From: Proteiniclasticum sp043951855
GTDB taxonomy: Bacteria > Bacillota > Clostridia > Clostridiales > Clostridiaceae
DNA length: 64,000 nt
Direction of reading: 5' to 3'
NCBI RefSeq assembly: GCF_043951855.1
Contig: NZ_JBINJW010000003.1
Coordinates: 62,001 to 126,000 of the forward strand
Both the position numbers and the translations under genes were made by a program. Numbering within the stretch: the stretch's first letter is position 1; each line of letters opens with the position of its first letter. Positions 8,545 to 17,243 of this stretch are shown one piece after another. A model generated the notes under the pieces. The model did not search any database. It saw only the letters and a list, made by a program, of their open reading frames with translations, and was not told the DNA's origin.

Positions 8545-9882
8545 ATGTTGAAAAAGAAATATCTTATAGAGACATGGGGATGTCAGATGAACGAGGAAGA
8601 TTCGGAAAAGCTGGCTGGAATGCTCAAGAGTCTGGGTTATGAAGAAACGTTGTTCCGTGACAAAGCCGATGTGATCATATTCAATACCTGTGCCGTAAGA
8701 GAGAATGCGGAACTGAAAGTATACGGCAATCTGGGCGCATTGAAAGCGATCAAAAAGAATAATCCGGATATGATTCTGGCGGTCTGCGGCTGCATGATGC
8801 AGCAGAAAGGAATGCCAGAGGAAATCCTGAAGAAATACAAGCATGTGGATATTGTATTCGGTACACACAATGCGCATAAATTTCCGGAGTATCTGGAAAG
8901 AGCGAAATCGGAAAATGCTCAGATCTGCGAGATTTATGAGAAAGAGACGGAGATCGTTGAAGGGATTCCGATCGTGAGAGACTCTGCTGTAAAGGCTTTT
9001 GTCACGATCATGTACGGCTGCAACAATTTCTGCACCTTCTGCGTGGTTCCATATGTAAGAGGAAGAGAAAGATCCAGAAAACCGGAAGACATTCTGAATG
9101 AAATAAGACAGCTTGTATCCAAAGGCTACAAGGAAGTGACTCTTCTGGGTCAGAACGTGAACTCCTATGGACTCAATCTGGAAGAGAAAGTAAGCTTCGC
9201 CTCGCTGCTTAGAATGGTCAATGAAGTCCCGGGTCTGGAACGCATACGATTCATGACACCACATCCGAAGGATCTCCATATGGACGTGATAATGGCCGTC
9301 AAGGAATGCGATAAGGTTGTAGAACAGATTCATCTGCCGGTTCAGAGCGGATCTACTTCACTGCTCAAGAGAATGAACAGAAGCTACACCCGAGAAGATT
9401 ATATGCGTATCGTGGACGAGATCAAAAGAGAGATTCCTGGGGTTGCGATTTCAACTGACATCATTGTAGGGTTCCCTGGTGAAACTGATGAGGATTTTGA
9501 AGAAACGCTGAGGCTTGTTGAAGAAGTGAAATATGATTCCGCCTATACATTCATCTATTCCAGAAGAAAGTACACACCGGCAGATCGCATGAAGGAACAG
9601 ATTCCAGAAGAAGTCAAACATGAAAGATTCAACCGGCTGGTGGAAGCGGTTAACCGGAATGCCATAGCCATAAACAAGACTTATCAGGATCAGATTGTGG
9701 AAGTGCTGGTGGAAGGACAGAGTAAAAACAATGAGGAATACATGCAGGGAAGAACAAGAACAGGAAAAGCTGTGAACTTCCCCGGTGATGAATCACTTAC
9801 AGGAAAACTTGTTCAGGTGCTGGTGACGAAAGCAAGATCTTTCAGCTTAATGGGAGAGTTGCTGGAGAATCAGAACGAGTAA
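8545..9882 (+). CDS. miaB: tRNA-2-methylthio-N6-dimethylallyladenosine synthase
   Basis: Radical SAM methylthiotransferase that adds the 2-methylthio group to i6A37 of tRNAs. The N-terminal UPF0004 domain holds cysteines 13, 49 and 83 for the auxiliary 4Fe-4S cluster; the radical SAM CxxxCxxC is at Cys159, Cys163 and Cys166 (GCNNFCTFC); a TRAM RNA-binding domain occupies about 375-440. I place the start at the ATG of 8545, preceded by AAGGAGAA, rather than at the upstream ATG 8473, which lies next to a likely -10 (TATAAT 8463-8468) and would add a non-conserved extension. Its substrate is the product of miaA, located four genes downstream. Confidence 0.95.
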   Translation: MLKKKYLIETWGCQMNEEDSEKLAGMLKSLGYEETLFRDKADVIIFNTCAVRENAELKVYGNLGALKAIKKNNPDMILAVCGCMMQQKGMPEEILKKYKHVDIVFGTHNAHKFPEYLERAKSENAQICEIYEKETEIVEGIPIVRDSAVKAFVTIMYGCNNFCTFCVVPYVRGRERSRKPEDILNEIRQLVSKGYKEVTLLGQNVNSYGLNLEEKVSFASLLRMVNEVPGLERIRFMTPHPKDLHMDVIMAVKECDKVVEQIHLPVQSGSTSLLKRMNRSYTREDYMRIVDEIKREIPGVAISTDIIVGFPGETDEDFEETLRLVEEVKYDSAYTFIYSRRKYTPADRMKEQIPEEVKHERFNRLVEAVNRNAIAINKTYQDQIVEVLVEGQSKNNEEYMQGRTRTGKAVNFPGDESLTGKLVQVLVTKARSFSLMGELLENQNE

Positions 9883-9892
9883 AAAAGGCCAG

Positions 9893-9926
9893 AAAACATC
9901 CTCTTTATCTGGAAGAGGATGTTTTT
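9893..9926 (+). terminator. Intrinsic terminator after miaB
   Basis: A 13-bp perfect stem (AAAACATCCTCTT at 9893-9905 with its complement at 9913-9925) and T-run. It separates miaB from the mut operon. Confidence 0.88.
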
Positions 9927-9966
9927 GCTATACTGGAAGATATCTGAAGAAAATTTAAGATGCTTT

Positions 9967-9975
9967 TGGTATACT
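9967..9975 (+). promoter_or_regulatory. Extended -10 promoter of the mutS operon
   Basis: TGGTATACT, an extended -10 element at 9967-9975, about 35 bases before the mutS start. No convincing -35. Confidence 0.5.
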
Positions 9976-10009
9976 GATAAGTAGATGATTTAACGGAGGA
10001 ATGAATATT

Positions 10010-12580
10010 ATGGGATTAACACCAATGATGCAGCAGTACTTTTCCATAAAAGAGAATCATAAAGATTGCATCTTGTTTTACAGGCTGGGTGATTTTTATG
10101 AAATGTTCTTTGATGATGCGGAACTTGCATCAAAAGAACTGGAACTGGTTCTAACAGGAAGAGACTGTGGGCTGGAAGAAAGAGCCCCCATGTGCGGAAT
10201 ACCTTATCATGCGGCCAATGGATACATCGGCAAACTGATAAAAAAGGGCTATAAAGTAGGAATCTGCGAACAGGTGGAGGACCCCAAGGAAGCGAAAGGA
10301 ATCGTAAAGCGTGACGTGGTAAGAATCATCACGCCGGGAACAATGCTTGATGAAAACTTCATGGATAACAGACGGAACAACTATATCATGGCTGTGACGG
10401 ATACAGGGGAGCGTTACGGACTGGCTTTCTGTGATATTTCCACTGGAGAGTTTCAGGGAACCTTCATAGAGAAGCGTCTGGTGCTTCTTGACAATGAGAT
10501 CAGTAAGTTCTCTCCTACTGAAGTAGTGGTCTCCGATCCTGTGATCAGCGAACACTTAAAGGATAAGTGGAACATACTGATCAACATACGCGAGATGCAA
10601 GACGCTGTGGATAAAAGCGCAGTTCAGAGCTATTTCAAAAGTCTGTCCGGAGGATACAATTCCGTGGTGGCTTCAGCATCCAGCATGCTTCTTGCGTATC
10701 TTGAAGAAACGCAGAAAACCGCGCTGACCAATCTGACCCATCTGGAGATCTACAACACCGAAGACAGCATGACCCTTGATGTGAATACCAAGCGCAACCT
10801 GGAACTTACGGAGAATATCGTGGACAAGGGGAAGCGCGGCAGCCTGCTTTGGGTTCTTGACGACACTTCTACAGCCATGGGCTCCAGGAATCTGAGAAGA
10901 TGGGTGGAGGCTCCTCTGGTGAACAGAGATATGATTGCAAGAAGACTGGATGCCGTGGAAGCGGTTTTTAGCAACATCAACCTTCTGGAAGACCTGAGAG
11001 AGGCATTGAAAGGAGTATTCGATATTGAAAGAATCGTATCGAAGATTGCTCTGAAATCCGTGAATCCCAAAGAGATGCTAACGCTGAAGAAATCTCTGGG
11101 CAATCTTCCGGCCATCAAAAACCTGCTTGCTCTGATCGATTATGGAGAGCTTTCAAGACTGGTCAGTAAATTTGATACCCTAACCGATATTCACGATCTC
11201 CTGGAGCAAAGCATGGAGGAGGATGCACCGATGTCCATGAAGGATGGGGGTATCATCAAGAGCTCCTTCAATGTGGAGATTGCGGAACTTCGGGACATCA
11301 GAATCAACGGTAAGAAGTGGATTGCCGAGATGGAGCAGAAGGAAAGAGAGTTTACAGGAATCAAATCACTTAAAGTCGGATACAACAAAGTATTCGGATA
11401 CTACATAGAAATCTCCAAATCCAATTACAGCAATATTCCGGAAGGAAGATACATCAGAAAACAGACTTTGGCCAATGCGGAAAGATTCATTACGGAAGAT
11501 CTTAAAATCATCGAGGATAAGATCCTTGGCGCCGAAGAGAAACTGGCTGCACTTGAATACAGAGTCTTCGGGGAAATCAGAACTTCCATCGAACTGGAGA
11601 TTGAAAGACTGAAACAGACTGCAAGAATCATTGCAGATGTGGATTGCTATCAGTGTCTGGCGAAAGTTGCCAGGGACAACAGTTATGTGAAACCACATCT
11701 CAATGAGGAGGGCAGCCTCACCATTACGGAGGGTAGACATCCGGTGGTTGAAAAAATGATGCAGAAAGGAGAGTTCGTCTCCAACGATCTGACTATGAAT
11801 CAGAAGGATGAAAGATTTCTGATCATCACTGGGCCTAATATGGCAGGTAAATCCACCTACATGAGACAGGCGGCGCTGATCAGCCTCATGGCGCAAATCG
11901 GATCCTTTATTCCTGCAAAATCCGCCAGCCTGCCCATCTCTGACCGGATCTTCACAAGAATCGGGGCATCTGACGACCTGGCGGGCGGAAAATCCACTTT
12001 CATGGTGGAGATGAGCGAGGTTTCAGACATTCTCATGCATGCCACAAGTGATTCTCTGATTATTCTGGATGAAGTAGGCAGAGGCACCAGCACCTATGAT
12101 GGATTATCCATCGCATGGGCTGTCATTGAACATATTCTGAAGGCGATTCCAGGTGCCAAGACCTTGTTTGCAACCCACTATCATGAACTGACGGTTCTTG
12201 AAGGAGAGCTGGAAGGCGTGAAGAACTATTCTGTTCTGGTGAAGGAAGTGGGCAAAAGTATTGCGTTCTTGAGGAAGATTGTCCCTGGCGGGGCAGACGA
12301 GTCCTACGGTATTGAAGTGGCAAGGCTTGCGGGACTTCCTAAAAATCTTCTCGGACGAGCGAAAGAGATTCTAGGAAAACTGGAGAAGAAGGATGCCAAG
12401 GTGATTAAAGGAATCAGTGGGGTCAGAGAAGAGAAAGAGACCCTTCAGATCGGACTCTTCGACTTTGAGAAGGATCTGATGCTGGAAAAACTGAAAACAC
12501 TTGATGTTCTGAACATCACACCTATGGAAGCGCTGAAGATTCTGCATGAACTCAATACGGAAGCGAAGGAGATGAACTGA
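10010..12580 (+). CDS. mutS: DNA mismatch repair protein MutS
   Basis: Mismatch-recognition ATPase of 856 residues. The N-terminal domain has the mismatch-wedging FYEMF motif (about residues 25-29), followed by connector, lever and clamp regions; the ATPase has Walker A GPNMAGKSTYMR near 607 and Walker B LDEVGRGTSTYDG near 685, with the FATHYHELT switch after it. GGAGGA at 9995-10000 is directly adjacent to an ATG at 10001 but ideally spaced for the ATG at 10010 (MGLTPMMQQY), which also matches the family N-terminus, so I use the latter. The stop overlaps the mutL start in TGATG. Confidence 0.96.
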   Translation: MGLTPMMQQYFSIKENHKDCILFYRLGDFYEMFFDDAELASKELELVLTGRDCGLEERAPMCGIPYHAANGYIGKLIKKGYKVGICEQVEDPKEAKGIVKRDVVRIITPGTMLDENFMDNRRNNYIMAVTDTGERYGLAFCDISTGEFQGTFIEKRLVLLDNEISKFSPTEVVVSDPVISEHLKDKWNILINIREMQDAVDKSAVQSYFKSLSGGYNSVVASASSMLLAYLEETQKTALTNLTHLEIYNTEDSMTLDVNTKRNLELTENIVDKGKRGSLLWVLDDTSTAMGSRNLRRWVEAPLVNRDMIARRLDAVEAVFSNINLLEDLREALKGVFDIERIVSKIALKSVNPKEMLTLKKSLGNLPAIKNLLALIDYGELSRLVSKFDTLTDIHDLLEQSMEEDAPMSMKDGGIIKSSFNVEIAELRDIRINGKKWIAEMEQKEREFTGIKSLKVGYNKVFGYYIEISKSNYSNIPEGRYIRKQTLANAERFITEDLKIIEDKILGAEEKLAALEYRVFGEIRTSIELEIERLKQTARIIADVDCYQCLAKVARDNSYVKPHLNEEGSLTITEGRHPVVEKMMQKGEFVSNDLTMNQKDERFLIITGPNMAGKSTYMRQAALISLMAQIGSFIPAKSASLPISDRIFTRIGASDDLAGGKSTFMVEMSEVSDILMHATSDSLIILDEVGRGTSTYDGLSIAWAVIEHILKAIPGAKTLFATHYHELTVLEGELEGVKNYSVLVKEVGKSIAFLRKIVPGGADESYGIEVARLAGLPKNLLGRAKEILGKLEKKDAKVIKGISGVREEKETLQIGLFDFEKDLMLEKLKTLDVLNITPMEALKILHELNTEAKEMN

Positions 12581-14436
12581 TGGGCAAAATCAATATTCTG
12601 TCGAAAGACACCTTCAATAAAATCGCTGCAGGAGAAGTGGTGGAAAGACCGGCTTCTGTGGTCAAGGAACTCATCGAAAATTCCATAGATGCAAAAGCGA
12701 CGGAAATCTATGTTGAAATTCTTGAGGGTGGAGAAAAGCTTATAAAAATTGTAGACAACGGAGAAGGCATTCTGGAAGACGATATGAGAAATGCCTTTCT
12801 TCCTCATGCCACCAGTAAAATAAGGACTGCGGAGGACCTGTTTTCCATTATTACCATGGGGTTTCGCGGGGAAGCCTTATCCAGTATTTCATCTGTTTCA
12901 AAGGTCCTTATGCGATCCCGGACCAAGGAACAGGACGGACGTGAGATTCTTGTGGAAGGGGGAGAAATCCGTTATGAAAAGTTTTCTCCCATGGACCAGG
13001 GTACCCTGATGGAAATCAGGGACCTCTTTTACAATGTGCCAGCCAGAAAGAAGTTTCTGAAATCCACATCCAGAGAAGGTTCCATCATTTCGGAGATCGT
13101 ATCAAAGATATCCATGGCACATCCTCAGATCTCCTTCAGACTTATGGTGGAAGGAAAAGAGATCCTCAGAACTTATGGAACAGGAAATCAGAAGGATGTC
13201 ATAAGACAGGTCTATAACAAGAAGGTCTATGAAAATCTCTTTTATTTCGAGAATCATTATGATTCCTTCAGCATATTCGGCTACATAGGAAATGAGGAGA
13301 TATCAAGAGGTTCCAGGGCTCATGAGACCATCTTCGTGAACAAGAGACTGGTTCAGTCCAAAGTGATCACCACGGCTGCTGAAAAAGCTTTCAAGTCCTT
13401 TGCGACGGTAAGCCGATTTCCGTTCTTTGTCATCAATATAGAGGTGTTTCCGGAAATCATCGATGTGAACATTCATCCGCAGAAGGCGGAAATCAAATTC
13501 GAGGATGAAAGCCACATTTTCAAAAGTGTTTTCGGCACCATTCATAGTGCCATGGGAGAAGGTCTGAGAGACACTTTTGCTTTGGAAGAGGAGGAAGAAA
13601 AGGAGTCCTTTGTCCAGATGAGTCACCCATCGGCAGCGGTGCCAGTCTATATCGATATTCCAGTGGATACCATGAAGCAGGTGAGTGCAGAGCAGTTTGA
13701 GCAGAAAGCGCGAAGTGATGCTGAAGAGCCGCATGAGGATGAGAAAAACTATGCTTCCTATGTAAGGTCCGATTTCAGCATCAGGGAAGAAGACAGTCCG
13801 CTGAAGAGAGAAGTCTGGCCAGAAGATTCCAGTGAGAAAGAGGAGAAGACTGCCAAATTTCCAATGCCGAAGATTATAGGGCAGTTCAGAGATACCTACA
13901 TACTGACGGAGATTCATGATGAACTGTATATCTTCGATCAGCATGCAGCCCATGAAAAGATCAATTTCGAAAAGTATATGATGGACATCAGAGAAGGCGA
14001 AGTGGCTTCTCAGGGGCTTCTCATTCCTGAAATTGTCGATCTGGATCTAGAAGACCATCAGCTGTATCTGGACAACAGAGAGGTGCTCAATGAGGCCGGA
14101 TTCGTCATCGAGGACTTCGGTGACCGGAGCATTTCCATTCGAGAAGTACCATTGTTTCTTGGGAAAGTGCAGGCTTCCACTTATCTTCATGAAATTCTGG
14201 ATAACATCAGGAATCTGGGAAAAGGCAACAAAGAGGATGTGAAGTATCTCCGGATTGCCACTGCAGCCTGTAAAGCCTCCATCAAGGCCTATGAGCCTTT
14301 AACCATGGAAGAAATGAGATACCTCATCGATGAACTGCGATTCATAGAGGAGCCATTCACATGTCCTCATGGAAGACCTACTCTGGTGAAACTCACAGAG
14401 AAAGACATGCAGAAAATGTTTAGGAGAATTGTATGA
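12580..14436 (+). CDS. mutL: DNA mismatch repair endonuclease MutL
   Basis: A 618-residue GHKL ATPase and nicking endonuclease acting with MutS. N-terminal ATP-binding motifs: ELIENSIDA (about 28-36), DNGEGI and GFRGEALSSIS. The C-terminal dimerisation domain carries the metal-dependent endonuclease motif DQHAAHEKINFE near residue 452, together with ACKASIKA and the metal-binding CPHGRPT near 594. This is therefore the incising MutL of bacteria that lack MutH and Dam methylation. A charged, low-conservation linker lies at about 340-420. It overlaps mutS by one base and miaA by four. Confidence 0.96.
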   Translation: MGKINILSKDTFNKIAAGEVVERPASVVKELIENSIDAKATEIYVEILEGGEKLIKIVDNGEGILEDDMRNAFLPHATSKIRTAEDLFSIITMGFRGEALSSISSVSKVLMRSRTKEQDGREILVEGGEIRYEKFSPMDQGTLMEIRDLFYNVPARKKFLKSTSREGSIISEIVSKISMAHPQISFRLMVEGKEILRTYGTGNQKDVIRQVYNKKVYENLFYFENHYDSFSIFGYIGNEEISRGSRAHETIFVNKRLVQSKVITTAAEKAFKSFATVSRFPFFVINIEVFPEIIDVNIHPQKAEIKFEDESHIFKSVFGTIHSAMGEGLRDTFALEEEEEKESFVQMSHPSAAVPVYIDIPVDTMKQVSAEQFEQKARSDAEEPHEDEKNYASYVRSDFSIREEDSPLKREVWPEDSSEKEEKTAKFPMPKIIGQFRDTYILTEIHDELYIFDQHAAHEKINFEKYMMDIREGEVASQGLLIPEIVDLDLEDHQLYLDNREVLNEAGFVIEDFGDRSISIREVPLFLGKVQASTYLHEILDNIRNLGKGNKEDVKYLRIATAACKASIKAYEPLTMEEMRYLIDELRFIEEPFTCPHGRPTLVKLTEKDMQKMFRRIV

Positions 14437-15353
14437 GTACTTTAATCATTATTGCAGGACCCACAGGGGTCGGGAAAACCGAGATTTCGCTGAAACTGGC
14501 GGAAAGGATTCATGGAGAAATCGTCTCTTGTGATTCCATGCAGATTTATAAAGGAATGGACATCGGATCTGCGAAAGCGGATGAAGAGGAAAAGGGGAGA
14601 GTCAGGCATCATATGCTGGACATTGTTACTCCTTTCGATCCTTTTACTGTTTCAAATTACAAGGTTCTGGCGGAGAAGGCCATTGATGATATTCTCTCCA
14701 GAGGGAAAGTACCCATCATGGTCGGTGGAACGGGGCTGTATATTGATGCGGTGATCAAGGACCTGTCCTTCACGGAAGGCGGAAATGATGAGGCTTACAG
14801 AAAAGAGCTTGCAGATTTGTCTGAAAAGAAAGGGAGAAGCTATATTCATGAGCTGCTTCAGGAAGTGGATCCCCTTTCAGCAGAGAGAATTCATCCCAAT
14901 AACCTCAAAAGAGTCATACGTGCCCTGGAAGTGTATAAGGTCACTGGAAAACCTTTTTCAAGTTTCAAAGACAGCAGCAGATTGAATCCCAAGTACGACA
15001 TTCATTATTTCTATCTCAACAAGAATCGGGAAAGCCTGTATAAGGGAATCGATGAGCGAGTTGAAAAGATGCTGGACAGGGGACTGCTGGAGGAAATCAG
15101 AACATTGAAGGCACTCGGGCTCACAAAGGATTTCGTTTCCATGAAAGGAATCGGGTACAAGGAGTTTCTCAGTAATCTGGACCAGGAGATTACCCTGAAG
15201 GAGGCCACAGATCTGGTTAAAATGAGATCGAGAAATTATGCGAAAAGGCAGCTTACGTGGTTCAGAAATCATGATATTGCCAAGGAATTAAGCAAAGATC
15301 AGCTTTCGGATGAGGAAATTCTGAAAATTATGGAAAAATGCATAAATAAATAG
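14433..15353 (+). CDS. miaA: tRNA dimethylallyltransferase
   Basis: Transfers the dimethylallyl group of DMAPP to adenosine 37 of tRNA. The 306-residue protein begins with the P-loop GPTGVGKTE (9-17), then SCDSMQIYKGMDIGSAK (substrate and tRNA contact), GGTGLYIDA and RNYAKRQLTWFR near the C-terminus, all characteristic. Its product is the substrate of MiaB and its donor is the product of IspH, both encoded in this window. It starts inside the mutL stop (ATGA) and ends the mutS-mutL-miaA unit; hfq follows after 82 bases. Confidence 0.96.
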   Translation: MSTLIIIAGPTGVGKTEISLKLAERIHGEIVSCDSMQIYKGMDIGSAKADEEEKGRVRHHMLDIVTPFDPFTVSNYKVLAEKAIDDILSRGKVPIMVGGTGLYIDAVIKDLSFTEGGNDEAYRKELADLSEKKGRSYIHELLQEVDPLSAERIHPNNLKRVIRALEVYKVTGKPFSSFKDSSRLNPKYDIHYFYLNKNRESLYKGIDERVEKMLDRGLLEEIRTLKALGLTKDFVSMKGIGYKEFLSNLDQEITLKEATDLVKMRSRNYAKRQLTWFRNHDIAKELSKDQLSDEEILKIMEKCINK

Positions 15354-15435
15354 AATGAATCCCAATAATGTATTATAATGAGACAAAAGGATATATAAAA
15401 ATACATTTAGCAGATCACAGGTTGGGGGAATGAAT

Positions 15436-15678
15436 ATGAATAAAGTAATCAATAATTTTCAGGATGTATTCCTGAATGGGGCTCGAAAAACAAAAATTCT
15501 GGTAACGATTCATCTGGTCAACGGCTTTCAGCTGAAGGGGATCGTGAAAGGATTTGATAATTATGTGATCGTACTGGAAACAGAGGATAAGCAGATGCTT
15601 GTCTATAAACATGCGATTACAACAATCACGCCAGGGAAACCTGTTCTCATACTGGGCGATGAAGAAGAAATAGAGTAG
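15436..15678 (+). CDS. hfq: RNA chaperone Hfq
   Basis: Sm-like hexameric RNA-binding protein of about 80 residues mediating small RNA-mRNA pairing. The Sm1 motif with NGFQLKGIVKGFDNY and the Sm2 motif YKHAITTITP (standing for the usual YKHAIST) are complete; the distal-face region LQDVFLN appears as FQDVFLN. Two in-frame ATGs exist at 15430 and 15436; GGGGG at 15424-15428 is only one base from the first but seven from the second, so the second is preferred. The position behind miaA is the classical location in many bacteria. An intrinsic terminator follows. Confidence 0.96.
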   Translation: MNKVINNFQDVFLNGARKTKILVTIHLVNGFQLKGIVKGFDNYVIVLETEDKQMLVYKHAITTITPGKPVLILGDEEEIE

Positions 15679-15682
15679 ATTC

Positions 15683-15717
15683 AAAAAAGGCATATCATTT
15701 ATGGTATGGCCTTTTTT
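15683..15717 (+). terminator. Intrinsic terminator after hfq
   Basis: AAAAAAGG (15683-15690) plus CATATC pairs with the GGTATG and CCTTTTTT side (to 15717) with one bulged G, followed by T residues. Confidence 0.8.
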
Positions 15718-15769
15718 GGCGTGAAGAATATTACGAAACGCAAAACGCATTTAAATCGAGGAGAAAATG

Positions 15770-15778
15770 TGGTATACT
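15770..15778 (+). promoter_or_regulatory. Extended -10 promoter of the methionine gamma-lyase family gene
   Basis: TGGTATACT at 15770-15778, the same extended -10 form as in front of mutS, 69 bases before the start codon. Confidence 0.5.
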
Positions 15779-15846
15779 GTTCAATTGTATGTCAGTGATA
15801 AATAACAGAATAAACAGATGGACATAGACGGGAAAGGAAGAAAAGA

Positions 15847-17133
15847 ATGTATACGAGATCTCAGGAATATCTGATGAATGAATATAAGATAAGCGCATCT
15901 GCTCTTGAACTCCACGATCGCGCCATGGAGGCAGTTGAACCGTTATTCAAAGAGTATGAGGACATAAGAGAATACAATCAGTTTAAAGTGCTGAAGGCTT
16001 TCCAGGAGGAAAGAATCAGCGATTATCATTTCACCAATACCACTGGTTACGGATATGGAGATGTGGGGAGAGATACGCTGGATCTTGTATACGCAAGAGT
16101 CTTCAAAGCGGAAAAAGCACTGGTGAGACCTCATTTCGTCAGCGGTACCCATGCGATCTCCAGCGTGCTCTATGGAATCTTGAGACCTGGGGATACACTG
16201 CTTGCCATCACCGGCAGACCCTATGATACGATTCTTGGGGTCATCGGAATTGATCAGACGGAAGAAGACGGGAATATCGGTTCCCTGAAGGATTTCGGAA
16301 TCAGCTATGAGGAAATCCCTCTGAAGGACAATACGATCCAGACGGATGAAGTGCTGAAAACCTTAAGAGCAAACCTTTCTGTAAGAATGCTTCATGTTCA
16401 GAGAAGCAAAGGGTATACATCCCGTAACAGTTTCACCATTGCAGAAATCGAAAAGGCAATCAGCACGATCAGGAAGGAATTTCCTGAAGTGATTGTGTTT
16501 GTGGACAACTGCTATGGGGAATTCATTGAAGAGCGTGAACCCATCGAAGCAGGTGCGGATATTGTTGCAGGTTCACTCATCAAGAATGCCGGTGGGGGGA
16601 TATCGCCCACAGGAGGATATATCGCAGGAAGAAGTGACCTGGTGGATCTGTCATCCTATAGACTGACAGTACCAGGTCTGGGTGGGGAGACAGGGTCGAC
16701 CTTTGGCGTCATGAGAAGCTTCTACCAGGGACTCTTCATGGCCCCGCAGGTATCTGTCGAAGCGCTCAAGACTGCAATCTATGCTGCTAAGATCATGGAA
16801 CTGGCTGGGTTTGAAGTGCATCCCAGAGCTGAAGTGAAAAGGACGGATATCGTCCAGGCCATCACTTTCAGAGATAAAGACAAACTCATAGATTTCGTCA
16901 AGGGCATTCAGTATGGTGCTCCAGTGGATTCCAATGCAACCTGTGAACCATGGGATATGCCGGGATACAAGGATCAGGTGATCATGGCAGCTGGTGCATT
17001 CATCCAGGGTGCTTCCATAGAACTGTCCTGTGATGCGCCGATCCGAGAACCCTATACAGCGTATCTTCAGGGTGGCCTGAGCTTCGACCATGGAAAAATC
17101 GGAATTCTTATTGCAATCTCAAGGATTCTCTGA
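15847..17133 (+). CDS. ynbB: Methionine gamma-lyase family protein (YnbB, aluminium resistance family)
   Basis: A 428-residue PLP enzyme of the family long labelled aluminium resistance protein (Pfam Alum_res) and renamed methionine gamma-lyase family. Seen: GYGYGDVGRDTLD (about 60-72), the PLP-binding SGTHAISSVLYG near 99-110, FVDNCYGEF near 219 and the likely Schiff-base lysine in AGSLIKNAGGG near 245. The natural substrate is unproved. Genes of this family sit beside hfq, miaA and lexA in many Clostridia and Bacilli, as here. AGGAAG precedes the ATG. Confidence 0.86.
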   Translation: MYTRSQEYLMNEYKISASALELHDRAMEAVEPLFKEYEDIREYNQFKVLKAFQEERISDYHFTNTTGYGYGDVGRDTLDLVYARVFKAEKALVRPHFVSGTHAISSVLYGILRPGDTLLAITGRPYDTILGVIGIDQTEEDGNIGSLKDFGISYEEIPLKDNTIQTDEVLKTLRANLSVRMLHVQRSKGYTSRNSFTIAEIEKAISTIRKEFPEVIVFVDNCYGEFIEEREPIEAGADIVAGSLIKNAGGGISPTGGYIAGRSDLVDLSSYRLTVPGLGGETGSTFGVMRSFYQGLFMAPQVSVEALKTAIYAAKIMELAGFEVHPRAEVKRTDIVQAITFRDKDKLIDFVKGIQYGAPVDSNATCEPWDMPGYKDQVIMAAGAFIQGASIELSCDAPIREPYTAYLQGGLSFDHGKIGILIAISRIL

Positions 17134-17150
17134 AAAAAATACCCGCTGTG

Positions 17151-17159
17151 TGATATAAT
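17151..17159 (+). promoter_or_regulatory. Extended -10 promoter of CNNM/CBS gene
   Basis: TGATATAAT at 17151-17159, just behind the ynbB stop and 85 bases before the downstream start codon. Confidence 0.55.
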
Positions 17160-17214
17160 GAACACAATATAAAAAAAGAACATTCAAAAAATATGAAGAA
17201 AAAGGAGATTAAGA

Positions 17215-17233
17215 TAGGTCAGATTTTGACCTA
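17215..17233 (+). promoter_or_regulatory. Hairpin between Shine-Dalgarno and start codon
   Basis: TAGGTCA (17215-17221) pairs with TGACCTA (17227-17233). The only good ribosome binding sequence, AAGGAG at 17202-17207, is about 36 bases from the ATG at 17244, and an in-frame TAG at 17232-17234 excludes an earlier start. Folding the hairpin would bring the two closer. Confidence 0.4.
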
Positions 17234-17243
17234 GATAAAATTT

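Noticed and set aside
8446..9333. Long minus-strand frame of 295 codons
   Set aside because: It lies fully opposite miaB, is rich in His, Phe and Ile, has no family likeness and is a mirror of the miaB codon pattern.
13303..13953. Minus-strand frame of 216 codons inside mutL
   Set aside because: Antisense shadow of a well-conserved gene; no ribosome site and no recognisable domain.
15847..17133. Aluminium resistance as the function of ynbB
   Set aside because: The old family name rests on a weak phenotype; the sequence shows a PLP lyase fold, so only the family name is given.
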